Part shown: piece by piece, positions 8,114 through 16,086 of the stretch
How the letters are laid out: each line of letters begins with the position of its first letter
Numbering within the stretch: the first letter of the stretch is position 1
Virus record (IMG/VR): IMGVR_UViG_3300042691_022738
Span: 1-38,241 of that record
Source of the DNA: a virus
Length of the DNA: 38,241 bases
Direction: 5' to 3' (one strand)
The notes under the pieces: model-generated
The model's database searches: none
Seen by the model: only the letters and a program-made list of their open reading frames with translations
Told to the model about the DNA's origin: nothing
Made by a program: the position numbers and the translations under genes

Positions 8114-8884
8114 ATGGTAGATCAAAACGAAGCAACCCTAGAAACACTCAAACAAAATCTCATTGAGTATGCACGTCTAACTCTGGGTGACCAGATAGTG
8201 GATCTTGAACTAGACCCACTGCATTATCAAGCGGCATATCAGCGCACCATTGGCACCTATCGTCAGCGGGCACAAAATGCCTATGAAGAATGCTATATCT
8301 TTTTAACACTGCAAGAAGATCTCAATATCTATACTTTGCCACAGGAAGTACAGAGTGTTCGCCAAGTGTTTCGACGTACCATTGGCAACAGTCAAGGTCC
8401 ATACTCATCCAGCTTTGATCCATTTAGTTCAGCCACTCTCAACACCTATTTGTTAAATTACAGCAGTGCCGGCGGTTTGGCCACTTACGATTTTTACACA
8501 CAGTATGTAGAGTTGGCCGCTCGTATGTTTGGTGGATTTATGAACTACACTTGGAACCCTGTGACCAAGCAACTGCAATTCATACGTGATCCCAAAGGTA
8601 CCGGTGAAACTGTTTTGCTTTGGGTTTACCAACTCAAACCAGAAATAGCTCTATTGAGTGATTGGCAAATACAGCAATGGATACGTGATTATTTTGTGGC
8701 TGCCTGTAAAATGATCATTGGCGAGGCACGTGAAAAGTTTGCTCAAATAGCAGGACCACAAGGTGGCACCAGCCTAAACGGTGCCGCTCTCAAAGCCGAA
8801 GCACAGACTCAAATGGATCTCAAAATCGAAGAGCTCAAGCTCTATGTAGATGGCTCAGAGCCGTTGACCTTTGTTATAGGTTAA
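8114..8884 (+). CDS. 13: Neck/head completion protein, gp13-like
   Basis: 256 aa. The pattern LKQNLIEYARLTLGDQIVDLELDPLHYQAAYQRTIGTYRQRAQNAYEE, followed by YIFLTLQEDLNIYTLPQEVQSVRQVFRRTIG and later VLLWVYQLKPEIALLSDWQIQQWIRDYFVAACKMIIGEAREKFA, is that of the T4 gp13 neck family. With gp14 it completes the filled head and docks the tail. T4 gp13 is about 309 aa. Unusually, gp13 is on the opposite strand to gp14 and gp15, which in T4 follow it directly. Expression is probably late, from the promoter at 8089. Confidence 0.8.
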   Translation: MVDQNEATLETLKQNLIEYARLTLGDQIVDLELDPLHYQAAYQRTIGTYRQRAQNAYEECYIFLTLQEDLNIYTLPQEVQSVRQVFRRTIGNSQGPYSSSFDPFSSATLNTYLLNYSSAGGLATYDFYTQYVELAARMFGGFMNYTWNPVTKQLQFIRDPKGTGETVLLWVYQLKPEIALLSDWQIQQWIRDYFVAACKMIIGEAREKFAQIAGPQGGTSLNGAALKAEAQTQMDLKIEELKLYVDGSEPLTFVIG

Positions 8885-8892
8885 ATCCCCTC

Positions 8893-8921
8893 TTTAACTA
8901 AATCAAAATCTATGCTATACT
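8893..8921 (+). promoter_or_regulatory. Sigma70-type promoter of dexA, extended -10
   Basis: TGC-TATACT (8913-8921) is a strong extended -10; the -35 (TTTAAC, 8893-8898, 17-nt spacer) is poor. The -10 region shares the block CTATGCTAyACT with the gp32 promoter. Counting -7 at 8921 puts +1 at 8928, the A of the dexA ATG, so the message would be leaderless. Confidence 0.6.
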
Positions 8922-8927
8922 ATCAGC

Positions 8928-9449
8928 ATGGATCTCATGATAGACATTGAAGGATTGGGCACAGGCCCAGACACTACTATTTTAACAATAGCCGCACAGG
9001 GGTTTGATCCCTTGGGCTCGGGCTATCATGAGCAATATTTCTATGCTCGTATAGAACTAGAAAGCCAGGAAAATCGTAGCATACAACAAAGCACTATTGA
9101 CTGGTGGGCCACGCAACCTGCGGCCGCACGTAATGAAGCCTTTGGCGAGGACAATCGAGTACCGCTGGATCAAGCTCTTGAAGGGCTGGGAAAAATGGCC
9201 TGGCATGCCAAACGAATCTGGGCCAACGGTCCTACCTATGACATGAACATACTTGAACATGCCTATAAAAGCTATGGCAAGCCCATACCATGGCAATTTT
9301 ACAATGTGCGCGATGCTAGAACAGTGTACGGACTGTGGCCCGAGTTGCCTAAACCACCCACCAGCCATCATGCTCTGGAAGACTGCAAGCGACAAATTGA
9401 CATGTTGCAGGACACACTACGACATTTAAACATAAAGGAACTGAGATGA
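8928..9449 (+). CDS. dexA: DexA-like 3'-5' exonuclease (DEDDh fold)
   Basis: 173 aa. DEDDh residues are visible: D6 and E8 (LMIDIEGLG), D105 (GPTYDMNIL), and H147/H148 with D152 (SHHALED). The motif QQSTIDWWATQ (53-63) is diagnostic of the DexA/Rv2179c-like branch; T4 DexA has STIEWW. Expected role: 3'-5' exonuclease on DNA or RNA. No Shine-Dalgarno precedes the ATG, which coincides with the predicted start of the host-type promoter. The stop overlaps the gp1 start as ATGA, so exonuclease and kinase are translationally coupled. Confidence 0.85.
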   Translation: MDLMIDIEGLGTGPDTTILTIAAQGFDPLGSGYHEQYFYARIELESQENRSIQQSTIDWWATQPAAARNEAFGEDNRVPLDQALEGLGKMAWHAKRIWANGPTYDMNILEHAYKSYGKPIPWQFYNVRDARTVYGLWPELPKPPTSHHALEDCKRQIDMLQDTLRHLNIKELR

Positions 9450-10105
9450 TCATTGGAGTATGCGGATTTATCGGAAGCGGCAAAGATACCATTGCTGACT
9501 ATCTTGTTAACATACACGAATATCGTCGAGAGAGCTTTGCTAACACGCTGAAAGATGCTGTGAGTGCAGTGTTTGGCTGGGACAGAACCATGCTGGAAGG
9601 GCGCACCAAACAAGCTCGTGAATGGCGTGAACAAGTAGATCCATGGTGGAGCAAACGCTTGGATCGAGCAATCACTCCACGTTGGATCCTACAATACTGG
9701 GGTACAGAAGTGTGCCGTCGTGGATTTCATGATGATATCTGGATTGCCAGCTTAGAAAACAAACTGCGTAACAGCAGTGACAGTGTGGTAATTTCGGACT
9801 GTAGATTCCCCAACGAAATCAAAGCCATACGAAATCAGGGCGGAATTGTTTTGAGGGTAGTACGTGGTCCAGAACCCGAATGGTATGACGATGCTGTGGC
9901 CGTAAATGCAGGACCAAAGCATATTGGGTGGTCATTGAGCAAAGATCGTCTGGAAAAATTCAATGTACATGCCAGCGAAACTGCCTGGGTTGGCACAGAC
10001 TTTGATATTGTGCTAGACAACAATGGCACCCTAGACGAACTTTATAAACAAGTCAACGATCTTCTTCAAGATCTCCACGACGCCAAGGCAAATCGGCTCG
10101 AGTGA
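9446..10105 (+). CDS. 1: Deoxynucleoside monophosphate kinase, gp1-like
   Basis: 219 aa. Begins MIIGVCGFIGSGKDTIADYL with a P-loop at residues 7-15. It continues with FANTLKDAVSAVFGWDRTMLEGRT and ILQYWGTEVCRRGFHDDIW, then VVISDCRFPNEIKAIRNQGG, which matches the T4 gp1 dNMP kinase family. The enzyme converts dNMPs (including modified ones in T4) to dNDPs for phage DNA synthesis. It overlaps dexA by ATGA. The last 53 bases are antisense to the 3' end of the zinc/HNH-like gene. Confidence 0.9.
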   Translation: MIIGVCGFIGSGKDTIADYLVNIHEYRRESFANTLKDAVSAVFGWDRTMLEGRTKQAREWREQVDPWWSKRLDRAITPRWILQYWGTEVCRRGFHDDIWIASLENKLRNSSDSVVISDCRFPNEIKAIRNQGGIVLRVVRGPEPEWYDDAVAVNAGPKHIGWSLSKDRLEKFNVHASETAWVGTDFDIVLDNNGTLDELYKQVNDLLQDLHDAKANRLE

Positions 10106-10400
10106 TTTCAACTGTGCAATTTAAACAAACGCTTTTGAGATTGCGCAGTTCAGAATTATTGAGATTGCCATCCATGTGATACACCAAAATTTGTGCGGCG
10201 CTTTTGGCTCTAAAACCACAACGATCACAGATCATTTTTTTCTTATAACCAGCTGATTGCCATCTAGACACAGCTGGTTTTTGTTTGCGACCTTTGCGGA
10301 TGCAAGTGTCACAACGACTGCGATAGTAAACTCTTTCATTCTTATAACAGTTTACAGCGGCTGGTCTCTTGGCGCAGGCTTTACATATAGGTCTGGACAT
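10053..10400 (-). CDS. Small zinc-cluster protein, HNH-like C-terminus
   Basis: 115 aa, very basic, with three Cys pairs or knuckles: C6-x2-C9 with C30-x2-C33, C58-x2-C61, and C92-x2-C95. The segment VYHMDGNLNNSELRNLKSVCLNC (res 73-95) has the H...N...N...CxxC layout of an HNH/treble-clef nuclease, although the usual second His is not evident. It could be a degenerate homing-type nuclease or a DNA-binding regulator. The ATG has no Shine-Dalgarno and follows a late promoter core by exactly 5 nt. The 3' end overlaps gp1 on the other strand by 53 bases. Confidence 0.7.
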   Translation of the reverse strand: MSRPICKACAKRPAAVNCYKNERVYYRSRCDTCIRKGRKQKPAVSRWQSAGYKKKMICDRCGFRAKSAAQILVYHMDGNLNNSELRNLKSVCLNCTVEITRADLPWRRGDLEEDR

Positions 10401-10405
10401 GCAGA

Positions 10406-10411
10406 TATTTA
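10406..10411 (-). promoter_or_regulatory. Late promoter of the zinc/HNH-like gene
   Basis: Minus strand reads GTAAATA-TCTGC-ATG: core at 10411-10406, five bases, then the start codon at 10400. T4 spacing puts +1 on the A of ATG. Confidence 0.6.
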
Positions 10412-10463
10412 CCCAAAACCTTACGTAAGGGCAAGTATAGACGGTGGTTTTAGTGCCTGCCGC

Positions 10464-10469
10464 TAAATA
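10464..10469 (+). promoter_or_regulatory. Late promoter of tail sheath gene
   Basis: CTAAATA at 10463-10469, with about 30 nt of leader after the predicted +1 (10475) and an AAAGGAA Shine-Dalgarno before the ATG at 10504. This is a conventional leadered late promoter. Confidence 0.65.
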
Positions 10470-10503
10470 TGAATAGCACTTTTTATATTAAAGGAACAGA
10501 CAC

Positions 10504-13500
10504 ATGGCACTAGTTTCCCCAGGCGTAGAAGTTACAATCATTGACGAAAGTAACTACTTACCAGCCCCAACTAATTCAGTACCGTTCATCTTGATCGCAA
10601 CAGCGCAGAACAAGATCAGCGGTAGCGGTGTAGGCGTAGCAGCCGGCACTACAGCGGCCACCGCAAACAACGTTTATTTAATCTCTTCACAGAGAGATTT
10701 GGTCAATACATATGGTAATCCATTCTTCTACAAGACTTCTGCAGGCACCCCAATCAACGGATACGAACTCAATGAATATGGGTTGCTGGCCGCCTGGTCA
10801 GTGTTGAACATCAGCAATCGTGCTTATATACAACGAGCAGACATTGATCTATCAGAACTTGTGGCCACACTAAATCGTCCCACAGGCGATCCCGACAACG
10901 GTACCTACTGGTTAGATACCTTGTCTACTGCTTGGGGAATTTTTGAGTGGAGCTATACAACCAATACATTTGTACTAAAAACTCCTGTTGTCATTACCAG
11001 CACTGACGATCTTGAATCTGGCGTGCCCAAAGATTCTATTGGCAACATTGGCGACTACTGTGTAGTAGCTACCAATGCCAACAATCCTGTGTATTTTAAG
11101 ACTCCAGGCAATGTCAACAGCGATCCTGTTGTGCCAGCCAACACATGGGTATTGGTTGGCAGCGATGATTGGAAAAATTCATGGCCTTCAGTGATAGCCA
11201 ACAATACTAACCCATCATTGACAGCTGGCAACACATTCTACCTCAACGACATTCTAATAACTGTTCCCGTTTCACCCAATAACAATGTTAACGGATTGGT
11301 TAGCGTAATCAATAGTGGCGTTCCAGGGGTAAGCGCAATCAACAACAGTGGAAAACTACAACTGTATCTTGATTCTTATGCAGAAAACAATGATTCTAGT
11401 GCAGGCGGTGGTGTGCTCTTTGTTGATGCAGGAACAGGTACTGTTTTGACCGACCTTGGTATCACTGCCACAACATACTATGCACCAGCCTTGCAACAGT
11501 CGCCAAGCTATACAGTGCCACAGTGGAGATCGACCAGCACAGAGCCACATCCAAGTGGATCGGTATGGAACAAGATCAACAATGTTAACCAAGGTACCGA
11601 CCTTGTAGTTAAGAAATTTAGTTCACCATTGGCTCTTTTTGTACAACAAAATTGCCCAGTTTACGAAAATGATGAAAGTGCAAACAAAGCATTGGACCCA
11701 TCTGGTGGCGGCCGTAATATCACTGTTGGTAGTACCTATGCACAATACAATGTAACTCCAATTGACAATTTGTCTGGTACAATTTTAGATACATTTACTC
11801 TCAAAATTTATGAGCGAAATGCTATTGGCGCCACAATCATCAATGGAGCAACTACTACACCAACCTTTGTTAACTCTGAAACATTTACAATTTCTTATAG
11901 CACAAAGAATTCTTCAACTTTGAGCACACCAGTCACAGCCACACTGGGCGGAACCACAGCCACAGACTTTGTGACAGCATTCTTGGCAGTGATTCCAAGC
12001 GGTGCTCCTGTGACAGCTGGAGTCAACAGCGATGGATCCATCCAGATACAGCACACTCAAGGTGGTGTGATTGTGCTTGATGATACATCTGGTACACCAG
12101 TAACAGATGCTGGTATCAATACCAGCGTGGTAGGTGTTCGATATACCAATCCAGATGATCCCACAGGTTCATTGACTCTCAGCAATTGGGTAACTTTGAC
12201 ATACACAGCCAGCGACACTGCTCCAGATCAAAATCCAGCAGACGGACGTTTGTGGTACTACAGCGCCACAGATCAAGTTGACATTATGATACAAAACAAT
12301 GGCAACTGGGTTGGTTATAAAACTGTTTCCAACGATGTTAGAGGTTTTGACCTAACACAAACAGATCCAAATGGTCCTATTATCTCTACCACTGCGCCGA
12401 CTGAACAAAGCAACGGTGGTGTCTTGGAACCAGGCGATTTATGGATTGATACCAGTGATTTAGAAGCATACCCAATTATCAAACGTTGGGAAACAGTGGA
12501 CGGACAAGACCAATGGGTGCTGATAGATAACACAGATCAAACCACTGAAAATGGTGTGTTGTTTGCTGACTTCCGTTGGGCACCCAATGGCGACACAGAT
12601 CCAATCACTGATCCAATTCCAACCATTACAAGTTTGTTGTCATCGAACTATCTGGATCTAGACGCACCAACTGCTACTCTTTATCCAGAAGGTATGTTGG
12701 GCTTTAATCTACGTCGCTCAGGATTCAACGTCAAGAGCTTCCAGGTTGATTATTTCAATGCTACCAGCTTCCCCGATGAGGTACTGCCAACAGTCAAGAA
12801 TGCATGGGTCACTGCCAGTGGACTACAAAACAATGGTGCTCCATACATGGGACGCAAAGCAGTTCGACAAATGGTTGTTGCCGCAATGAAGGCATCCATT
12901 GATGGAAATCAGGACCTGCGTGAAGAACAGCGCCAGTTCAACTTGCTTGCTACACCTAACTATCCAGAGTTGATTCCCAACATGGTAGCACTCAACAACG
13001 AGCGTAGCAACACTGCATTTGTCATTGGCGATACACCAATGCGCATGCCTGACAACGCCGATGCTATCACAGCCTGGGCAACAGATGCATTTGGTGTTGG
13101 CACAGACTCTGAGGACGGATTGGTAACAGCAGATCCTTACTTGGGCACATTCTATCCAAGCTGTCAAACCACAGATCTTGGCGGATCAGTTGTGGTACAA
13201 CCACCAAGTCACATGATGCTACGTACAATTTTACGCAGTGACGAAGTGAGCTTCCCTTGGTTAGCACCGGCTGGCACACGTCGTGGTGTGGTAGACAATG
13301 CGTTTGCCTTGGGTTATGTTGATGCACAGACCGGACAGTTTATTTCTACTGCTATCCGTCAAAGCATTCGTGACACCTTGTATGAAAACAAGATTAACCC
13401 AATCACATTCATACCAGGCACAGGCATCACCAACTACGGTAACAAGACCGAAGCTGGCACACCTAGTGCATTGGATCGTATCAACGTGGCACGATTGGTA

Positions 13501-13815
13501 GCATTCCTCCGCGCTAGACTCGAAACCATTGGTAAGACATTTGTGTTTGAACCCAATGATCAAATCACACGTGATGAGATTTCAAATGCATGTGAAAACT
13601 TGCTCAATGACTTGGTTGCAAAACGCGGCATCTACGATTATCTAGTGGTTTGCGATGAAAGCAACAACACACCAGCTCGTATCGACAGAAACGAACTGTT
13701 TGTTGATATTGCGATCGAACCAGTCAAAGCAGTTGAATTCATCTACATCCCTGTTCGAATCAAGAACACAGGTGAGATTGCATCAGGGCAGGTTGCAACA
13801 TCAAGTACCGTCTAA
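10504..13815 (+). CDS. 18: Tail sheath protein, gp18-like
   Basis: 1103 aa. The N-terminus MALVSPGVEVTIIDESNYLPAPTNSVPFILIATAQNK and the C-terminal region (INVARLVAFLRARLETIGKTF; DQITRDEISNACENLLNDLVAKRGIYDYLVVCDESNNT; VDIAIEPVKAVEFIYIPVRI) are characteristic of contractile tail sheaths. T4 gp18 is 659 aa, so more than 400 residues are inserted, mainly in the middle (about residues 120-750). These are Thr/Asn-rich and include W/Y-G-W elements such as GRLWYYSATDQVDIMIQNNGNWVGY and LEPGDLWIDTSDLEAYPIIKRW. The insertions probably decorate the outside of the sheath. An intrinsic terminator follows directly. Confidence 0.9.
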   Translation: MALVSPGVEVTIIDESNYLPAPTNSVPFILIATAQNKISGSGVGVAAGTTAATANNVYLISSQRDLVNTYGNPFFYKTSAGTPINGYELNEYGLLAAWSVLNISNRAYIQRADIDLSELVATLNRPTGDPDNGTYWLDTLSTAWGIFEWSYTTNTFVLKTPVVITSTDDLESGVPKDSIGNIGDYCVVATNANNPVYFKTPGNVNSDPVVPANTWVLVGSDDWKNSWPSVIANNTNPSLTAGNTFYLNDILITVPVSPNNNVNGLVSVINSGVPGVSAINNSGKLQLYLDSYAENNDSSAGGGVLFVDAGTGTVLTDLGITATTYYAPALQQSPSYTVPQWRSTSTEPHPSGSVWNKINNVNQGTDLVVKKFSSPLALFVQQNCPVYENDESANKALDPSGGGRNITVGSTYAQYNVTPIDNLSGTILDTFTLKIYERNAIGATIINGATTTPTFVNSETFTISYSTKNSSTLSTPVTATLGGTTATDFVTAFLAVIPSGAPVTAGVNSDGSIQIQHTQGGVIVLDDTSGTPVTDAGINTSVVGVRYTNPDDPTGSLTLSNWVTLTYTASDTAPDQNPADGRLWYYSATDQVDIMIQNNGNWVGYKTVSNDVRGFDLTQTDPNGPIISTTAPTEQSNGGVLEPGDLWIDTSDLEAYPIIKRWETVDGQDQWVLIDNTDQTTENGVLFADFRWAPNGDTDPITDPIPTITSLLSSNYLDLDAPTATLYPEGMLGFNLRRSGFNVKSFQVDYFNATSFPDEVLPTVKNAWVTASGLQNNGAPYMGRKAVRQMVVAAMKASIDGNQDLREEQRQFNLLATPNYPELIPNMVALNNERSNTAFVIGDTPMRMPDNADAITAWATDAFGVGTDSEDGLVTADPYLGTFYPSCQTTDLGGSVVVQPPSHMMLRTILRSDEVSFPWLAPAGTRRGVVDNAFALGYVDAQTGQFISTAIRQSIRDTLYENKINPITFIPGTGITNYGNKTEAGTPSALDRINVARLVAFLRARLETIGKTFVFEPNDQITRDEISNACENLLNDLVAKRGIYDYLVVCDESNNTPARIDRNELFVDIAIEPVKAVEFIYIPVRIKNTGEIASGQVATSSTV

Positions 13816-13832
13816 CGGTATCGGCAATGCAG

Positions 13833-13861
13833 AAAAATGGGGCTTAGGCCCCATTTTTTTT
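13833..13861 (+). terminator. Rho-independent terminator after tail sheath gene
   Basis: AAAATGGGGC at 13833 onward pairs with GCCCCATTTT ending at 13858 (11 bp including A-T pairs, TTAG loop), and the T-run continues to 13861. It lies 18 nt after the gp18 stop and upstream of the tube late promoter, so sheath and tube are transcribed separately. Confidence 0.85.
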
Positions 13862-13875
13862 GATCTCATCTGCCA

Positions 13876-13881
13876 TAAATA
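13876..13881 (+). promoter_or_regulatory. Late promoter of tail tube gene
   Basis: ATAAATA at 13875-13881. Predicted +1 is 13887, leaving a short leader with an AGGAGAGA Shine-Dalgarno before the ATG at 13905. A weak 5-bp inverted repeat, ATTAC (13882-13886) and GTAAT (13900-13904), would bracket this SD only in read-through RNA. Confidence 0.65.
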
Positions 13882-13904
13882 ATTACATATTAGGAGAGAG
13901 TAAT

Positions 13905-14522
13905 ATGTCTATCGCATCGCTAACAAAAATGACAGTGCCTTTGGCCAGTGACCAATCCAGTCCAACGCAAGGCTTGTTGATGCCAAAATTAAAGTATCGC
14001 TTCCGTGCGGTATTTGAGAACTTTGGTGTAAGCACACCACGTACAGAATTGACCAAACAGGTCATTGACTTTACACGCCCCTCGGTGAGTTTTGAAGAAA
14101 TGCAAGTTCCGATCTATAACTCCACCATTTATTTGGCTGGCAAATACAGTTGGGAAGCAATTTCTGTTAACCTACGTGATGATGCAGGTGGCAACGTGGC
14201 CAAGTTGGTAGGCGAGCAGTTACAGAAACAGTTAGACTTCATGGAACAAGCTTCAGCCAGTTCAGGTATTGATTACAAGTTTACAACACGTTGCGAAATA
14301 CTGGACGGTGGCAACGGAGCCGCACAACCTGTGGTACTTGAAACTTGGGAATTGTATGGTTGCTATTTGACATCAGTCAACTACAACGATCTCAACTACA
14401 GCGAAAGTGCTCCTGTGACAGTCACTATGAACATCCGCTTTGACAACGCTATCCAAACTCCTATTGGTTCTGGTGTTGGCGCCACAGTTGGAAGAACTCT
14501 CGGCGACGTAATAACAGGATAA
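13905..14522 (+). CDS. 19: Tail tube protein, gp19-like
   Basis: 205 aa from the ATG at 13905, chosen because AGGAGAGA lies just upstream and the 13860 start lies upstream of the late promoter. The segment MPKLKYRFRAVFENFGV, then QVIDFTRPSVSFEEMQVPIYNSTIYLAGKYSWEAISVNLRDDAGG and the C-terminal ETWELYGCYLTSVNYNDLNYSESAPVTVTMNIRFDNAIQ, is the T4 gp19 family. It polymerises to form the inner tube. Followed 5 nt later by a second, larger tube-like gene. Confidence 0.9.
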   Translation: MSIASLTKMTVPLASDQSSPTQGLLMPKLKYRFRAVFENFGVSTPRTELTKQVIDFTRPSVSFEEMQVPIYNSTIYLAGKYSWEAISVNLRDDAGGNVAKLVGEQLQKQLDFMEQASASSGIDYKFTTRCEILDGGNGAAQPVVLETWELYGCYLTSVNYNDLNYSESAPVTVTMNIRFDNAIQTPIGSGVGATVGRTLGDVITG

Positions 14523-14527
14523 CGGTC

Positions 14528-15730
14528 ATGGCCTTTGGACAGGACTTCCTCAAGGGGTTCTTTGGAAGTGACTATCTAAAGGACTACACACACGCCAGCA
14601 AGACTTTCCGTGCCAACGGTTATGAGCTGGCGCCTCGTTATAAATTTTTATTTCACGTTTACTTCAATCTCAACACAACTGAAATTCCAAAACTAAAAGA
14701 AGTTTTTGACAAAACAGATCAACAGAATCTCAGTCTCTTGGTCAAGACTGTGCAACTTCCTAACTATCAAATTGACGTTGAGACGATGAATCAATACAAT
14801 CGTAAACGATTGGTACAGAAAAAAATTGATTATAATCCTTGCCAACTTTCGTTTCATGATGACGGCAACGATCTCATTCGTAATATGTGGTACAACTACT
14901 TTGCCTACTATTACAAAGACCCCACACAGCAATATTGGAGCACCCCAGTCACACAAGGCAGCCTAGGACAAAGCGGTAATGGCGGAGATCCCAAACTCAG
15001 TTACAACGGCAGAGACATCTATACCGACCAGCGCACTGTAAACGATTGGGGATACATTGGCGAGAGCTATAGCGATGGTGCCGCTGGCGTCACTGGCAAA
15101 CCGCCCTTCTTCAAAGACATAACCATATACGGGTTTGATCAACACAAATTCTGCGCCTACGTATTGATAAATCCCATGATCAGTGAATGGCGACATGATA
15201 CATATGACTATAGTCAGGGCGGCGGACTCATGGAGCATCAGATGACAGTAAAATATGAAACAGTAAAATACTATCAAGGTCGTCTTGACACTGCACGTCC
15301 CACAGCCAATGCCAAAGGCTTTGCTGATCCTGCACACTACGATACTGTTCGCAGTCCGCTGAGTCGTCCAAGCAGTGCAAGCATACTTGGTCAAGGTGGC
15401 GCAATTGATACCATTGGAGGCATTGTGAACGATTTACAAAGCGGATCAGTGTTGGGTATCATTGGTGCTGTACAAAAGGCGGGGTCAGTGTACCAAACGT
15501 TCAAAGGCAAGAATCTACAAAGCATTATACGAAACGAAGCCAATGCTGTGGCCAAGGATGTCATACGCGGTCAGTTACCGGGTGCAGTCAGACAGATTGC
15601 CAACACTGCCGACGGATTCTTCTTTCCAAAAGTACCAGCTCAACAAAATTCAACTACAACCAACCCAGCCACTCCTAGATCAGCCACACCAACTCTAACA
15701 GGCCCAGCCACACAGGAAGTTCCACGATGA
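14528..15730 (+). CDS. Second tail-tube-fold protein, possible tube initiator or terminator
   Basis: 400 aa, 5 nt after gp19, with AGGATAAC before the ATG. Residues about 33-115 (APRYKFLFHVYFNL; LSLLVKTVQLPNYQIDVETMNQYNRKRLVQKKIDYNPCQLSFHDDGNDLIRNMWYNYFAYYY) and about 200-255 (ITIYGFDQHKFCAYVLINPMISEWRHDTYDYSQGGGLMEHQMTVKYETVKYYQG) follow the tube-fold pattern seen in gp19, gp54 and gp48. The C-terminal 120 residues are low-complexity Ala/Gln/Pro-rich. In T4 the tube-fold paralogues gp48 and gp54 start the tube on the baseplate. That is the likely role here, but which one it matches I cannot say. Confidence 0.65.
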   Translation: MAFGQDFLKGFFGSDYLKDYTHASKTFRANGYELAPRYKFLFHVYFNLNTTEIPKLKEVFDKTDQQNLSLLVKTVQLPNYQIDVETMNQYNRKRLVQKKIDYNPCQLSFHDDGNDLIRNMWYNYFAYYYKDPTQQYWSTPVTQGSLGQSGNGGDPKLSYNGRDIYTDQRTVNDWGYIGESYSDGAAGVTGKPPFFKDITIYGFDQHKFCAYVLINPMISEWRHDTYDYSQGGGLMEHQMTVKYETVKYYQGRLDTARPTANAKGFADPAHYDTVRSPLSRPSSASILGQGGAIDTIGGIVNDLQSGSVLGIIGAVQKAGSVYQTFKGKNLQSIIRNEANAVAKDVIRGQLPGAVRQIANTADGFFFPKVPAQQNSTTTNPATPRSATPTLTGPATQEVPR

Positions 15731-16086
15731 GTACAATAAACTACGCAGACCCCAAAGTTGATCTCACAGTAAAGGTGTTTGACAACTTTTATAATTTTGC
15801 CACAGAAGTTCCTGTGGATCAGTATGATGTGGTCTATAGTTACTTTGCTAAAGTTTTCAAAGACAAACTGGCAGCTCAAAATTTCACAGTGAGTCTTTTC
15901 CAAGTGGCCGAATATCAAAAACGACCAGTGCTCGATCTTCTAGCTGAGATTGAAGGTCAGAATCAGCTTGAACTAACATCAACATTGTGTTACTATCTCA
16001 ACAATCAACGCAGTAATGCTACTTTGTTGGGCGTAAACGCATTGTTGACTCCCAACTACTATGCGGCTCGCAATGTGCTACCATGA
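15727..16086 (+). CDS. Unknown structural-region protein
   Basis: 119 aa, overlapping the upstream tube-like gene by ATGA and gp4 by ATGA, so it is the middle gene of a tightly coupled trio. Sequence contains VFDNFYNFATEVPVDQYDVVYSYFAKVFKDKLAAQNFTVSLFQVAEYQKRPVLDLLAEIEGQ, then LELTSTLCYYLNNQRSNATLLGVN, and looks helical throughout. No family motif recognised. The position between tail tube and head completion genes suggests a virion assembly role; that is inference only. Confidence 0.7.
   Translation: MSTINYADPKVDLTVKVFDNFYNFATEVPVDQYDVVYSYFAKVFKDKLAAQNFTVSLFQVAEYQKRPVLDLLAEIEGQNQLELTSTLCYYLNNQRSNATLLGVNALLTPNYYAARNVLP

Noticed and set aside
13860-13904. N-terminal extension of gp19 by 15 codons
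   Set aside because: Would start before the late promoter; the ATG at 13905 has an AGGAGAGA ribosome site.
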